Positions 9,424 to 22,455 of a DNA stretch of 64,000 nucleotides are shown piece after piece. The DNA lies in the NCBI GenBank assembly GCA_016630905.1, contig WBMQ01000001.1, forward strand, positions 2,666,001 to 2,730,000, in the 5' to 3' direction. Under the pieces are notes generated by a model, which had not been told where the DNA came from, made no database searches, and was given only the letters and a program-made list of their open reading frames with translations. Each line of letters starts with the position of its first letter. Position 1 is the first letter of the stretch. This stretch comes from Capillidium heterosporum. Lineage: Eukaryota; Entomophthoromycota; Entomophthoromycetes; Entomophthorales; Capillidiaceae. A program made the translations under genes and the position numbers.

Positions 9424-12400
9424 CTAAACCTTGAGGATTTTGCTAACAGCCTCAAGTAACTCCTGGCCACGGACAAAGTAATTCTGGGGGGTCTTGGCAA
9501 CCAAAGTCCACATCTCGCCGTGTTTAGGGTCGGCTTTAGTGTACCTACGGACGACGTCAGCTACCGTTTCCTAATCAATTGTAAGTAGATACGCCTAAAT
9601 AAATTACTTACCGGAGTCCCTTCCTGCTTTTCAAATTTATACCAGTAGGCCCAGGCATCCCCATAGTCGGGGTCGTTGGTGCAAGCTGCTGCAAAGGCAC
9701 GACGAGCTGGATCGTACTTACGGTTGGCCCAGAAGATGCGGCCCATGGAGGTTGGGATACGGGGTTCCTTGGGACATCGTTCGATGGCGTCGGTAATTTT
9801 GCTTTTGCGGCTGGATTTCGGCTCCATGAAGATAGCTTCCGACCACAATAGGCTCGAATCGGGGCACTCCTGCATAGCTAATAAAATTTAGAGAGGCATT
9901 AGAGAGGGGAAACTTACCTTTGGCTAGGAGATTCTTGGCAATCTGTACGTTCCCAGAACGGTTCTCAATTCGAATGGCCTCAAGCCAAAGCTCCGGTGAC
10001 TTGGGGTTGTGCATACGAGCTCGCTCTATGATGGAACGAGCTTTGATAAGTAGATCGGCCTTCTCCTCCAGCCTCGAGCTTAAAATCCACAACGTGATCG
10101 ATTCCTGGCACTTCCTTAACCCCTTGCCAAAAGTTTTGCGGGCAGCTTCGATGTCATTCAGATCTTCACCCTCAATCTGCCCTCGAATCATCCACAGCTT
10201 ATCAAAGTCGGGAAAGCGCTCGTTGGCCACATCGAGCTGATTAATGGCTTCCTTAAAATTGCCTAACATACGTTCCAGTACGATGGATTTCATCCAAACC
10301 TAAATTGAAACTAAGTAAAAGGAAGTTTGAAGGTAAATTTACCTTTTTAGTGTTGGCATTTTCTCGAGCTTTTTCAAAGAAGGTCTGTGCACGCTGAAAC
10401 TCCTTGTTCTCAACTTCTAGCTTAGCTGCTGCTAAGTAAATCTGTTCACTCTTGGGGTTGGCAATAAAAGCCTGCTCCAATATAACTTTAGCGTTGGCTA
10501 ATTCACCCTAAATAAAAAGTATAAGAATAGCATTGATTAAGAAAGTACGTTCAGCCACATTTCTTTGGCACGCATCAGCCACAAGAACTCGGCTTGAGGA
10601 CAGTACTTGACACCACGGGCTAGAAGTTCATCAAGCGATTCACTAGAAACAATTAGCGGATATATAATATAAAAACTACATCGTGCCATGCTTCTTCTCA
10701 AACTGTGCAGCCTGTAGCCAGATGGATTTTTTCTCGGGATATTCTTTAAGGGCGAAAGCGTAAATGGCCCTAGCTGTTTCAAAAGCACCACGGCCTGTGG
10801 AAGCTTCGGCATCTTCCAACCAGACATCCTCCTGGTCCTCTCGATCTACATTCATTCCAATTGTGGCACGGATAATTGCTTGGCAAGTAGGAATTGAATC
10901 CATCTGCAACTCACATTTCTCAGCCTCAGTGATCCACTCCTCGTGGCTGAATACTGCACCATTCTTCTCCAAGTTGACGACAGCGTTTTTGATCATGGTA
11001 TCTACTTTGTCGATATCACCGTGTTGAGCCATGAGCTGGGCACCGGCAATCCAAATCTCGTGGCTGGTTGGAATTTCTTTCCGCGCCTTACCTAATACCT
11101 TTTTGGCTCCTTCGAAAGTTTCAAGTCGAGCCAAAGCTAACCAGAGATCTACTGAGGTGGGAATGAGACTGACAGCCTGAGATAGGAGGATTTTGGCGTC
11201 GTTTGGATCTTCTTCTAAGCGGATGGCAGCCTGCCAGAGGACAATTGAGGTGGGTACAAATTCGAGGGCTCTACGATAAACTCGCTTCTTGCTACTGCTA
11301 TCCTCTTCCAACTTTGCGGCCTGCATCCAAACTTTGACTGATTGAGGGATGTGGCGGATGGCATCGGCTAGGATAAGCTTCGCATTTTTGGGAGTGTTGA
11401 GACGCGCTGCTTCCAGCCAAACGTCCTCCGAAGTAGGGCATTCTTCAGTTCCCTTGTCAATTACGGCACGAGCTTGGACCAGCTTTCCAGCAACTTCTTC
11501 AAGTCTTGCGGCTGCTATCCAACCAGGAGGGTGTTTGGGGTTAGTTGTGATGACTGACTTTAAAAGCAATCGAGCCTTCTTGATATCCCCGAGCTCGGCA
11601 TCCGTCTTTAGAACGACACTGTTTAGATCGGTGAGGTAGCCTCTGGGATCGACTGTCGTTTTCCCGCTAGCTGAATCGGTGATCTGATCCAACTTTAGGC
11701 TTAAAACTTTCTTGTGAGCTTGTCCAATCTCAATGAAATTAGTTAGCATGCCAGAATCAGGAGCAGGAGTATCGTACCCTCCAAACCGTTGTTCTACCGG
11801 GTCTATTACATTGTTGAAAGTGGCATTCTCACGAGCCTTTTCTAAAATCGAGTCGGGTACGGCGGAGTATCTACATATAGTAAGTATTTTAGATGAGTTT
11901 CAATTTACCTTTCTTTAACTGCTTTCTTGCGATTTTTTCCAACCAAATCACCGACTTCAGGAATGTTTTCCCAGTCATCTTTAGTAAGTGCGCCTAAACC
12001 CCTTTTGAGATCGGAAAACTGCTGTTGTATCTTTGGTCTCTCCTTTCTGTACTGCAAAAGTTCTTGCTTCTCCCTCTCTTCACGTCTCGACTTTCTCCTC
12101 TCATCCATCTTCTTATCGATTTTAGCGAATATTCTATCCGCCTCTTCATCATCTTGTTCATAAGGAACTGAGTTGAAAAGTCCAGATTCATTGTCAGGGT
12201 CTTGAACTCTATCATCATCATCCTTCTGCATTTCCCTGTTTTTAACAAAAAAATAAATTTTAAAAACTTTTACTTTGAATAAACTTACGTAGATGGGTCG
12301 AAGACCGGCTCCTTTGCTGGACCAATGTCGGATCGTGTTGTAAATCCAGTAGCTCTATAAAATATAAATAAATACTAAAAAATATATTTGACTTACCCTC

Positions 12401-12467
12401 GAGCACTACCGGGAATATAGTTTGGTGGGGCAGGCTTCCCCATGAAATCTTTTGTTGCATACATCAT
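9424..12467 (-). CDS. PRP6: PRP6-type pre-mRNA splicing factor (U4/U6.U5 tri-snRNP, HAT repeats)
   Basis: PRP6 bridges U5 and U4/U6 in the tri-snRNP. I read nine exons (minus order): 12397-12467, 12289-12354, 11909-12235, 10680-11870, 10549-10642, 10343-10507, 9918-10299, 9612-9877, 9424-9570; joined they are 2709 nt and give 902 aa, the usual size. The N-terminus shows the PRP1/PRP6 domain (MGKPAPPNYIPGSARGATGF), then an acidic/basic charged region and LTKDDWENIPEVGDL. From about residue 250 to the end run HAT/TPR-like repeats with recurrent W-x-x-A-A and P-S motifs (VWLEAARLN, VWMQAAKLEE, LWQAAIRLEE, LWLALARLE). The C-terminus KTPQNYFVRGQELL fits the family. Start: two consecutive ATGs; the first is used here. 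Very secure identification. Confidence 0.95.
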
Positions 12468-14525
12468 CTTGAAAACCAAGTAATCGTAAAGGCTCTGCTG
12501 TCTGAAATGTGGCTGTTGAAATACTTTTTGGCTCTTGATCACAAAGAAAACTTGCTATTGCATTATTTGCCAAGTATAGAATCCAAGTACAGAATCCAAT
12601 TGGATGAAACTAAGTTGAATCATTTAGGATAGAAAGGTAAAAGTAGTACGAATGATATAGTAGAAAATCAGTATACTGCGCCCAAAAGATATATAGAAAG
12701 TTTTAAGCTGTAGAAAACTATACTTGGAATATATATTAGAGCCGAAGAATAGGCAGAAACACTCTAGGTAATAAGGCAAAGTATATCTAAGGAATAATAT
12801 TCCCTATTAAAAACTTTGCTACTACGACCTTTAAGTTTTGATAGCTTTATATCTTATACAGCTACTTCAAGTTATGATATTTCAAAGTCTATTAAGCTAT
12901 ACCTATTTGTTTCACTAGCTTATCATACATCGTTGGAACCAACCTGCTTACAGCATAACTTTAGATGGCTACATTTATACGCCCATTCCCTTGTAATATA
13001 AGCTTTTCCATTAAAACTCCGATCCACTCCTAGTCAATCATATGTCGCTATTGTATCAGCTATACAAAGTTCTACTTGGCTTACAAATCTCAGCATTATT
13101 AACTCTTTCGTTTAGATATTTTGGTTTGATGGGATTTATATCCCATATAGAATTTTAGGTATAAAATACATCCCTTCAAGCCTAATAAAACGTAGGGGAA
13201 CATACCTGCTTTCAAATCTGGGTAATATCTAGCTCCATTGCCTGAATTGGTGTTGATGATTGTAAAGATTAACTATTATCTACTGATCACGACGCGTATA
13301 TCCACCATCTGACCAAGTCTAACAAACGTATAGTTTATGATGGGATGAATTTGGCGTTTTGTACTTTAACTTTTGGAAGCTAAATTACCCTTATGTTTTG
13401 AAAGTAGGATGCAAAGCATATGGTAGTGCGCCTAGCTACCTTTTACCTATTTAAATGTACACTTGCTTTGGCTCACTAAATTACGAAAGATACCGGCACA
13501 AATAGCCGATTCTGGAGGCAAGGAATACACTACATGGGTCCTAAATACAAACCATATTCCAATTCTCCAAGCCCATGCTTTCCTAGCCCCACCGATTATA
13601 TCTGCAGGCGATATAACTTATTATATGTCTAAAAGTGTGATCTAAATCCCGAAGGCTTCATTTTATTAATTTTAGTATTTAATCCTGCTTATGCCTTCAT
13701 GTTTACCATCTTGCCTATGCAAAAGGAAAGTGTCACTCACTATAGCTTTTAAATCATTGTCCAAACTAGTTGCAGTAAGATATACCTAAGCGACATGAAG
13801 TTAGGGCTTTTGCTGTGTCTTATATTTGGTAATGAGTGAAGGTGTGACTTAAAATATGTTCGATATATGTTTTAGAGGCTTAGAAAATAGAAAGGTGCGA
13901 TTGGTACATCCATTTCCATATTGACCAGGAAAGTCCCGTAGCCCTGTTGTAGCGAAGCCATTTGTTTGTGAAGCTAGGCTTCATTACCATATTCCTGTAG
14001 CCTTGCATAGTCTGTTCATCCATTCCCAATTTAACGGTTAATTGGAGGTGTCATGAATCACCACTACAATTAGGAAGGGCGGTACACTTGTTTCCACCTC
14101 AATATTCGAAAGCCCATATTTAAGGCAATAATGTGCGCTATTGGGTCCTTAACTGACCCGAGTATTGCTTCTGCATCCACCTAAGTTGTGCAACCAGGAA
14201 GATACTGATTAGTGGCGGGAATTGGGCGGAATCGTGTGACAAAAATTGCAATAAAGGTTACTGTCTTTGCCAGCTGGACGAATAAAGGGGCGGTATAGGA
14301 ATGGGCAGCCGCGGGCTTAAGATAATCCAGCCCAAATCGAGTGAAACTACAGCAACCAAAGGCTGATGACCATGTTTATACACAAATCGAAACAACCTTT
14401 CCTTCCCAAATTTATTTAGTTACCAGTTCATTTTTATTCCCTTCTAGACCTTCGATGTTCAACCTTTATTAATGCGAGCAAACTCCAATTAAATTAGCAT
14501 TGATCACCCTATTTTCTCAACAGTT
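12468..14525. other. Two-kilobase gene-poor AT-rich interval
   Basis: Divergent interval between PRP6 (-) and the first HSF-type gene (+), so both promoters lie here. Only short open frames (for example near 12816 and 13463) without recognisable protein character. The stretch 13880-14370 is less AT-rich than its surroundings but shows no open frame I trust and no RNA fold I can name. Confidence 0.45.
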
Positions 14526-15323
14526 ATGAAAAAGAAAGTCCCAGATTTTATTTTGAAATTGTACAAGTAAGCAGCAATAGACCACCTCCCATTATGCATC
14601 CACGATACAATACTAAACCTTGCCAGTTTGTTAGCTGATGAAAACTACTCCAACTACCTCTCGTGGGATTCCAACGGTACCAGTTTCACTATCCACAACA
14701 TCGCCGAATTCGAAAGGGACATTCTCTTTGCACATTTGAAAAACAGCACCCAAACCTCGTTCTTTAGGCAGCTGAACGTAAGATTTATATTCTCTAACCT
14801 TTAGCTGCAGTTTGGATGCAACCTGTACTAACTTTTTACCTAGCTCTACAACTTTATCCGAGTTTCCGACGGGAGGATGTCGCGGGGTCGAGGGCTCGAC
14901 AGATCTTGTACGGTTCGACACGACAACTTTCTACCCAACCAGATGGACAGGCTGTGCCTCATACATAGAAGGGTATCGAATAAGAGCGATTCAGAAGCGG
15001 GGCGTGGTGAGGGGAAGAAACATCGGAAGTCCAGCTCGATTCACGAACCCAGCCTAGAGCCTGGACCCAAAATAGAGCTAGAGATACCCCCGGTTATCAA
15101 GACGGAACCGAACCTACCTCCGATTATAGAGAAAGCTCCGGCAGCCCTGACTATTAACGAAGACTTGATTATACCCGATTACCAGTCTATTGATATTGAC
15201 TATCTGTACGACTGGCAGAGCGGTACGTTGCTGGGTGAGAACAGGAGCTTCAAGATCCCTTCGAGTGTAGGTACTAACCAAGCTATAACGAGCGCCTTTG
15301 ACCAGAACGTCTACAAAATTTAG
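14526..15323 (+). CDS. HSF-type DNA-binding domain protein, copy 1 (short)
   Basis: Three exons, 14526-14566, 14627-14777 and 14844-15323, joining in frame to 223 aa. Residues about 6-105 form a heat-shock-factor winged-helix domain: PDFILKLYNLL, YLSWDSNGTSFTIHN, SFFRQLNLYNFIRV, RHDNFLPNQMDRLCLIHRR. Both introns have tactaa-type branch motifs and sit after LY and after RQLN, the second being the classic place inside the recognition-helix region. After the domain comes a short tail with a basic patch (KKHRKSS) and an acidic, Pro-rich end (IELEIPPVIKTEPNLPP). I see no HR-A/B heptad coiled coil, so it may not trimerise like true HSF1; it may be an SFL1/SKN7-like or lineage-specific regulator. 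Its relative at 51457-52411 shares the exon plan. Confidence 0.85.
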
Positions 15324-16960
15324 AACTACTTAATCTTACCCACTTTCGTATCTTCCTCTTTCCTTGCCTGACCCTATATCTCCTTTGTTTTATATAAATT
15401 TTAACTTTTTACCTGGAATGGTTTCCTTTCCCTTGGACTCTGTCCCATCTAAAAATTCGGCTTACTTTCCTTATGTTTATAGTCGTCTGAAACCTGCTTA
15501 TCTTTGAAGCTTCGAGCAAATTTTCACTTATTGTTGAACAAAGTTGGGTTTAATTTCGATTGATGAAGAAGCGACTCTTTCCCTCCCTACTACAAGCTTA
15601 TGAAGCATAAGATCTTTCTAGTAAATGCCTACATCTAAAATAATATATATATAGTTTCTATGTGTTATAATCCATATTTACCATAATTTATCGTGGTATC
15701 TTCTACACGGCGACCGTTTATTCGCTTAAACTTGCATTTTCGAAAGAAAAGTTGAATCTTAGCTATAAAGCAGTGATATTTATAGGCATATTCATGGTAA
15801 CACTGATTATGGGTAGGTGGTGAGTTTGCCCTTTATTTATAACTATACCTATTATTCCGAAACATCTATAATTAGAGTATCCTATTTCCAATATGTAGTG
15901 TATCGGGCTTTCCGCTTTATATCAAATTTTCATGCCACAAACTTGCAACGAGATCACTTGACCTGTTTCAATAGCTAAACCACCTTTTCCTCCTACACTA
16001 TATAAGTTGTGTTGCTTAAGCATGGTAGAAAGCAGCGAGTCTTGACCTGTACTGGAGACCAAGTGACTATAGTGAAATTGTTTTAAACTTATCGGTAAGC
16101 TTCACCGCCAACATGACTACAACTTTTATTAAAAGTGTTCCAGCTTACTTATCCGATACACTTGTCATTCACTTTAACCAATCTAATGGATATGCTGGTA
16201 GGTACATTGATAAATTTAGAAATAGTAAGTCAGGCTAAATGTATAAAGCAAAGGGAAAGGTGAGTATTTAATTGACAACTCCAGTATATATATTGGCACA
16301 CTAGGTTTAGGTTTTTTGACATTTTAATAGCCAACTATAATTGGCATTGCTATTCACATGTATGCACAACTTTATATCCTTGGTATAGTAAGTAGTGCTA
16401 TAGTATTTACTATATGTTACTACTCTAAAGTAACCCTTATACATCAACTTTTAAACACTTTTTAAATAGAATAATGCAAAGCTTTTTCCCTTATCTCACA
16501 TATTTTCTGCCTCTCATTGTGTCTAAAACATGGATGCTTGTATAAGTAAACAATATACATGTATGCTTTTTATATTTATTATCTCCCAATCAGGTCAATG
16601 CAATTATTAGTTGGTTCCTTTTTAAGCACTGGTATTGAGCTATAAGTTTTAGTTCTTTTGCAAGCTGTCAATATACAAAAGACAACAGCATATCTCTTTC
16701 AAGAGCCTCACTTTGTCCAAATGTGGGTGATAAGATTATGAAAATAGGGTATAAAATGTTGGAGATGGGAACCACTTGTAAATCCCGATTAGAATAGCGA
16801 TCCTTTAGGAAAGAAGGGTTCTCCAAGGTGCAAAAACTCCGTCATACTTTAATTTCAAAACTTGGGGAGTTTCGTCAATTTTCAACTTCAAACTCAAAAG
16901 TTTAAAAATCAGACTTCGCAAGGTAGCGCTCGTATTAATTAATTGAAAGAAGCGTACATC
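15324..16960. other. AT-rich spacer before the kinesin gene
   Basis: Spacer between HSF copy 1 and the kinesin, both on the plus strand. A 42-codon ATG frame begins at 16113 but resembles nothing. No RNA gene or repeat recognised. Confidence 0.45.
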
Positions 16961-19900
16961 ATGGACTCGTGCCCAGTAAGGTAATTGGTACTAAGATTAG
17001 TTTAAATATATTAATGTCTTATTTCATAAAATGTATTTTTTAATTTCGTAGAGTTGCATTACGAGTTAGACCATTGAATAGTAAGGAATTAAATGAGGGT
17101 GGTGGTACCTGTGTCTCGTACATACCAGATACACCACAAATCATTGTAGGTACAGACAGAGCTTTCACTTATGATCATGTATTTCAACCTACCACACCGC
17201 AAGATCATGTTTATATGGACTGTGTCGATCCTTTAGTCCAAAAATTTTTAGCTGGGTAAATTTTCGTATATTTTCTATTTTATTAAACTAATTATTTTAG
17301 CTTCCATGCTACAGTGTTTGCCTATGGGTAAGTAACAACCCACAATTTACTTTATTGATGTTTACTGATAATTTTTAGTCAGGTAAATAATAAAGCGCTA
17401 ATTTCACAAACTTTTGTTGATAATTGAATGTAGACTGGATCTGGTAAAACATACAGTATGGGTACGAGTATTGATAATTCTGATTCACCCACAAGCCAAG
17501 GTATTTGCTAATTTCTTAATTTTGATTAATAGTGTTTAGGGATTATTCCGAGAGCTGTAAACGAAATCTTTATGATTATAGATAAGAAGAGCAAAGAGTC
17601 GCAGCATTACAAGTCGCAAGTTTTGATCACATTTTTGGAGCTCTACAATGAAGAACTTATCGACTTACTTAATCCCACTAAAGTACATGGATCGGGTCGT
17701 CCCTCATCGTATCATGCAGCTGGTGGGCCTACCATTCGAGAAGATCCTCAAGGAGGTATATATTGGAAAGGTGTCCAAGAAGTCCAGGCCCACAATCCCA
17801 AGGAGCTAATGGATCTGCTGTATAAGGGATTGATATGTAGAACAACAGCGTCCACCGATATGAATTTGACCTCTTCTCGCTCGCACGCTATATTTACTAT
17901 TACCTTGAAGCAAGTTCAAGAAGTTGATGATCCTATGATTGGAGGTGACAATGAAACAGAGATATCAGATGTTGTAGCAGATCAGCCCAAACTTCGACAC
18001 CTTTGCTCCAAATTCCACTTTGTAGATTTAGCGGGTTCAGAGAGATTAAAGAAAACTAATGCTATAGGCGGTAGAGCAAAGGAAGGCATTTCCATCAACG
18101 CAGGCTTATTAGCATTAGGAAACGTAATCAGTGCTTTAGGTGACGAGACTCGTAAAAGCTCCCATATCCCGTATCGTAATTCAAAACTTACGCGTCTACT
18201 GCAAGACTCTATCGGTGGGAATAGTCAAACTTTAATGCTGGCTTGTATTTCACCTTCGGATGTTAACTTTTTAGAGACTTTAAACACTCTTAAATATGCT
18301 AATCGAGCTCGTAATATCAAGAACCGAGTCCAGGTTAATCAAGATATGGTCAACCCCTCTGAAGAGATTTCCAGGCTTAAAGGAGAATTGGCAAAGTTGA
18401 AGTTACAGTTACTCGGCTCCCCTTCAGCTAAAGATTCTTCTCCTGTTGACAAGTTAAAGTATGAAGCACAAATCAAGCAACTTCAAGCTCGGATCATCAA
18501 ACTTACCCAAGAGCTTGCCCAAATTCAAGCTGAGCGTGACCAATTGATTCTGCTTCAAAATGGAATCGATGGGGCTGACGACTCTCAACTTACACTGCCT
18601 GAAATTATGGACTACACCAAAACAATTGCCGATTTGAGGACGCAAATAGAAAACTTACAGTTCGAGAAAGCAAACTCATCGACCCCCTTGAAACCGACAC
18701 CTGGGAATAAGTTGAAGGATAATGCCAAGCTCAAGGACTTGAAGCCGAAGTTCCCTAAATCTCCAAAAGCCAATTTCTTCCAGACGAACCTAGCCGAGTT
18801 ACAGGGTGATAGCAAAGACCTTGAGGCTGAACTTGAGAAGCTATCTCATTCTATATCAACTATGCCTGCAATTGACCTTGACGACTCACAGTCGGATAGC
18901 ACGGTAGCTAAATCTGATTCCGGTACTTTTAATCGCCGCAGACCTAAATTGGCAGAACGCATCGGGGTATATCATTTTATGCAAACCTTTAACTTAGTTT
19001 TTAGGCCAACATTTCCAAAACAGTTACGAAGCAAGGTTCAAAGTTCAGCAATTCGACTATTACCAGCCCAGAGCTGGGAAAGAGCAGGCAGTCTTTGAAA
19101 GATGCTAGTTTAAATTCAATCAGCAGTATTCCTAAACCACTACTCAGGACCGGATCTACTAAATCCACATCGTCTCTTAAAGGCCAAATGGTAATTTGAA
19201 TTTTATATGCTTTACTAATCTCCAACTAGCCAATTCCGTTTACATCATTACCCAATTCAAATAGCGCATCCCCCTCTCAAAACATTTCCAAGGATCTCGA
19301 ATTGGCCCATGAAATTATCAAGCAACAAGAAAGCGAACTCACCAAACTTAAGCTAAAGCTAGTCCAAAGCAAACACAATCGCATTTCTAGAGATAATCCT
19401 CACTGTCGTCCACTGTCCTACTATCCCAACTTTAATGAGTCCAAAGCGAACCCATCCAAGCTTAGAGCTTTATATAAGAAAAACCTTTTGGAACAAGAGA
19501 TCTCTCATTTCTTAATGGGCCGCCGTACTCGCAAAGCCCTCGGCGTATTGTTTGAAAGGAAGGAAAAACTATTGGATGAACTGGCCGACCTTCAGTCGCA
19601 AAGAGAATCTCTAATCCACCAGCTAGATTTCAACGGCGATATCAGCCAACTTAGTATCGAAGAACAGGAGGTCCTTGAGGACTACGACGAAAGACTAGAG
19701 GATACTGAGGCCGACCTTTCCTACACTTTGGCTCGAATCAAGAACCTTGAAGTTAAGGCAGAAGGGCATATGAGCTCCCCGCATGGTGCAGCTAACGAAG
19801 ATACTAGCGGTACCCAAGATGATCTTTACGGTGAAAGTAATTACCGTGCTGCCCTCAAAATCCTGCACGAGTTGGAACCTGCTGAAAGTGGAGGTATGTT

Positions 19901-20168
19901 AGAGCTGCTGCTCAAAGATCTGGTATCCTTACGTATGTCTCAGTGGCATTACCAAAATAAGGTGACTGAACAGCAACAACAGGTTGAGGAGCTGGAGTTG
20001 TTCATACGTACGTTGAAAACGACTACCGCGACTATGACCTTGAACTATGAGAGCCGCCTCGCTGTCCTCCAGCCCTACCTGGAGGAAGAATCCTTTGATC
20101 CCTTCCAGCCCCATCCCGATATGGATCACGAGTTTATCCCCGAGGATGAAAGCTACTTGACACTTTAA
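16961..20168 (+). CDS. Kinesin-4 family motor (chromokinesin KIF4/KIF21-like)
   Basis: Plus-end microtubule motor of the kinesin-4 type. Eight exons, 16961-16980, 17052-17255, 17301-17327, 17379-17382, 17434-17500, 17540-18966, 19005-19190, 19230-20168, join in frame to 957 aa. The motor head is N-terminal (residues about 5-360): VRVALRVRPL, P-loop AYGQTGSGKTYSMG, switch I LTSSRSHAIF, switch II FVDLAGSERL, and HIPYRNSKLTRLLQDSIGGN. Coiled-coil stretches follow (EEISRLKGELAKLKLQ; EAQIKQLQARIIKLTQEL; near the end EQQQQVEELELFIRTLK), with a Ser/Pro/Lys linker between. Exon 4 is only 4 nt (TCAG); it finishes the Gly codon and supplies the Gln of AYGQTG, and skipping it would break the frame. Kinesin-4 members act in chromosome arm congression, spindle midzone or microtubule-length control; which applies here is not visible. 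No cysteine-rich C-terminal domain is evident. Confidence 0.92.
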
Positions 20169-21011
20169 ATTAAATTAGAACTTAATCGTATATTTGGCAT
20201 GTACTTTACCTTTCACATTTAGTAGTAGTGTTTTCAGTGCCAACGTTTGTATACTCGGAATACCAAATTTTAGTTCAAACGCTTCCTACATTTTTGCAGT
20301 AATGTATAAAGCTTATACTAACGATACTGTACATCTAATTTAATAAATTTATTATAAACAGATTTTAAATTCAAATAGTTGGTAGGTTATAGCAATTTTA
20401 GAACTGCAAAGTACCTTCAGTTGAATATTGTTTATTTCCACCCCTATAGGTCTAAGGCTTTAGCTATATTGAAACTCGACTTTACCATAATAATATATTA
20501 ATTAATTTTCAATCTATAATTCAATGCTGAATATAGTATACATATGCACTAATGTATTTTGTATCTTGTTTTAAGAAAACTAGACAACGTGTTAATAGCA
20601 ATTTTAACCACTTCTTTGAACATTCACATTCTCGTTGCAGAAAGCCAACACTTGAATTTGTCCAGCTTTTTGTCTCGAACTTTGGCTTGAAATGCGACCA
20701 TGAACCAAATATAAGCTCCCCATCAAATAACTTGCTTAAATCCACCATTCTAATTGGGTATCTTCAAACTAAAACTCCAAATCCAACTTTTAGTTTAAAA
20801 TCATCCCTCATTTAAAAATAAAGTGGAGTAAGGGATCACATATGTTCCACAAGTATATAAACTATTCTAGTATATTTTGCAGGATCCAAGTAGTTGGGAT
20901 CCCTTCTAGGTGGAAGTACAACATCAAAAGCGTACGTCTATAATCCTATCTAACCATCATCGCCATACCAACATCAACAAAAGTACTTTCAACTAATATT
21001 CAATTTAAATA
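20169..21011. other. Spacer between kinesin and GOLGA7-family gene
   Basis: AT-rich. Overlapping open frames on both strands at 20521-20815 show no domain and are probably chance. Upstream region of the next plus-strand gene. Confidence 0.4.
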
Positions 21012-21691
21012 ATGATAACTTTGCCTCCCAACGCCTTGCTAATGCCTTCCCAAGCAAACACAAGCCCCAACTTAAATGTAGTTTCTATGGAAGATTTGGG
21101 GAATAGCCCGCCAAGCCTACCACAGAATCGCGCCCAACAGCTCAACAAGAAGGTGTTTTACATTCACCGAAACTTTTCCACTTTTGATCACATTCAGTTC
21201 CACACCAACATAAACCCAGGATTAGTAACCAAGGTAAATCTAGAAAATCGATAAAATATTTAAATTCCAACGGCAGGTCAGTAGACGGCAAGTTTTGGCT
21301 ACGGTTCATACGATAAATCAACTGTTTACTGAAGGGGAAGGTAAAATCTGGCAGGATGTTGCTCTCTTTGTTGCTGATAGTTTTACCTGCTGTACGTTTA
21401 TGGCCTGCTTCCCCGAGTTAGGACCACGGAACCAGGTACCTTTACTTTAGATAACATTTTTTAAGCTTTTGGGTAGGCGGCTATTAAGGCTAGACAGTAT
21501 ATAGAAATGCAGAATCGCACTATCTACAATCAGTTGGGACTCCATATCCTGGATCCTAGGTTTAATGGTTATCTCTATGTAAGTTTTAACCCTATGCTCT
21601 ATTTTCAAACTTTACATTACATACGATACCATCTTACTAACTACTCATTTTTCAGTTGGAATTTAGGGTTATAGAATCAAGCTCAAGTTGA
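21012..21691 (+). CDS. GOLGA7/ERF4-family protein, likely palmitoyltransferase accessory subunit
   Basis: Four exons, 21012-21233, 21277-21435, 21477-21578 and 21656-21691, join to 172 aa. After a low-complexity N-terminus of about 40 residues comes the GolgA7/Erf4 domain: VFYIHRNFSTFDHIQFHTNI, then TVHTINQLFTEGEGKIWQDV, then YIEMQNRTIYNQLGLHILDPRFNGYLYLEFRVIE, matching in order the family's signature of an INxLY/E-A/G motif and an N-x-x-I-Y-x-x-x-G-L-x-L-x-D-P motif. In yeast, Erf4 with Erf2 palmitoylates Ras; in animals GOLGA7 pairs with DHHC9. A Ras GEF sits in the same window but there is no reason to link them beyond pathway. The domain usually carries conserved cysteines used for self-palmitoylation; here a Cys-Cys pair lies in the central helix (FTCCTFMACF). 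Identification is by pattern, moderately firm. Confidence 0.72.
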
Positions 21692-22384
21692 AAATCATTA
21701 GACATCTACCTATTTATTTTATAAAGGCAGAGTTTTTGAACTAATACTAATTACAAACTCGGTTCCTTTTCCCTAATGAAAATGTCATCCTTCGGTCAGC
21801 CTGTACTAATACAATTCGATATGAAGGTCCGATATATCATCTGAAAACCTACTTATGTTGTTCCATATCAAACCGACGATACTAGCGTGCTAGACAGCCG
21901 TTTTATTAAATTTTCAGAACATGTAAATAAATTAATGGAGCCATACCATTTAATGCAATCGAAATAGTTTTCAAATAAAGCAACTATTTTTCCTTTATGT
22001 TTAGTTATCAAATTAACAATATCCCATATCATGCTATATCACGAAAGCCTAAAGCATAGCTATTTCAACCTAAGAAATAACTTGACGATGGAATATATAA
22101 AATGAAACATAAAATAGATTGTTAAAATATATATTTAGCTATTATAGTGCTATGTATTGAGCAGTCAAATTTGTATTACCAATACAGTCAAGACATATGT
22201 ACAATATATGTGTCAAACTAATAAACTATATGATATATAAAGTTGAGCTTATTAATTAGTAGTAAAGAATGAGCAAGTGCTTTTAAAAAGAGCAAAAAGT
22301 ATGCCGAAAAGATTTGCATAATTGAAAATTAGTAACCACATATATAGTTCTTTTTGGAAGGTGTTCATTCAAATAGAGTAGTCA
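21692..22384. other. AT-rich spacer leading into the first tRNA-Gly
   Basis: No coding signal seen. The last 20 bases before the tRNA share an agagtag-type motif with the 5' flank of the second tRNA copy, suggesting the copies descend from one duplicated locus. Confidence 0.4.
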
Positions 22385-22455
22385 GCAATGTTGGTTTAGT
22401 GGTATAATTGCCCCCTGCCACGGGGCAGACCGGGGTTCGATTCCCCGACATTGCA
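22385..22455 (+). tRNA. tRNA-Gly (GCC), copy 1
   Basis: 71 nt, no intron. The acceptor stem GCAATGT pairs with ACATTGC and is followed by a discriminator A. The D-arm carries TGGTTTAGTGG (box A), the anticodon loop CTGCCAC holds GCC on a stem CCCC/GGGG, and the T-arm contains GGTTCGATTCC (box B) in a perfect CGGGG/CCCCG stem. A T-run (ttttt) for Pol III termination follows within ten bases. Decodes GGC and GGU. One of seven identical copies in this window. Confidence 0.97.

Noticed and set aside
14631-14921. Minus-strand 96-codon frame
   Set aside because: It is the antisense of HSF copy 1, whose sense strand has the domain and proper introns.
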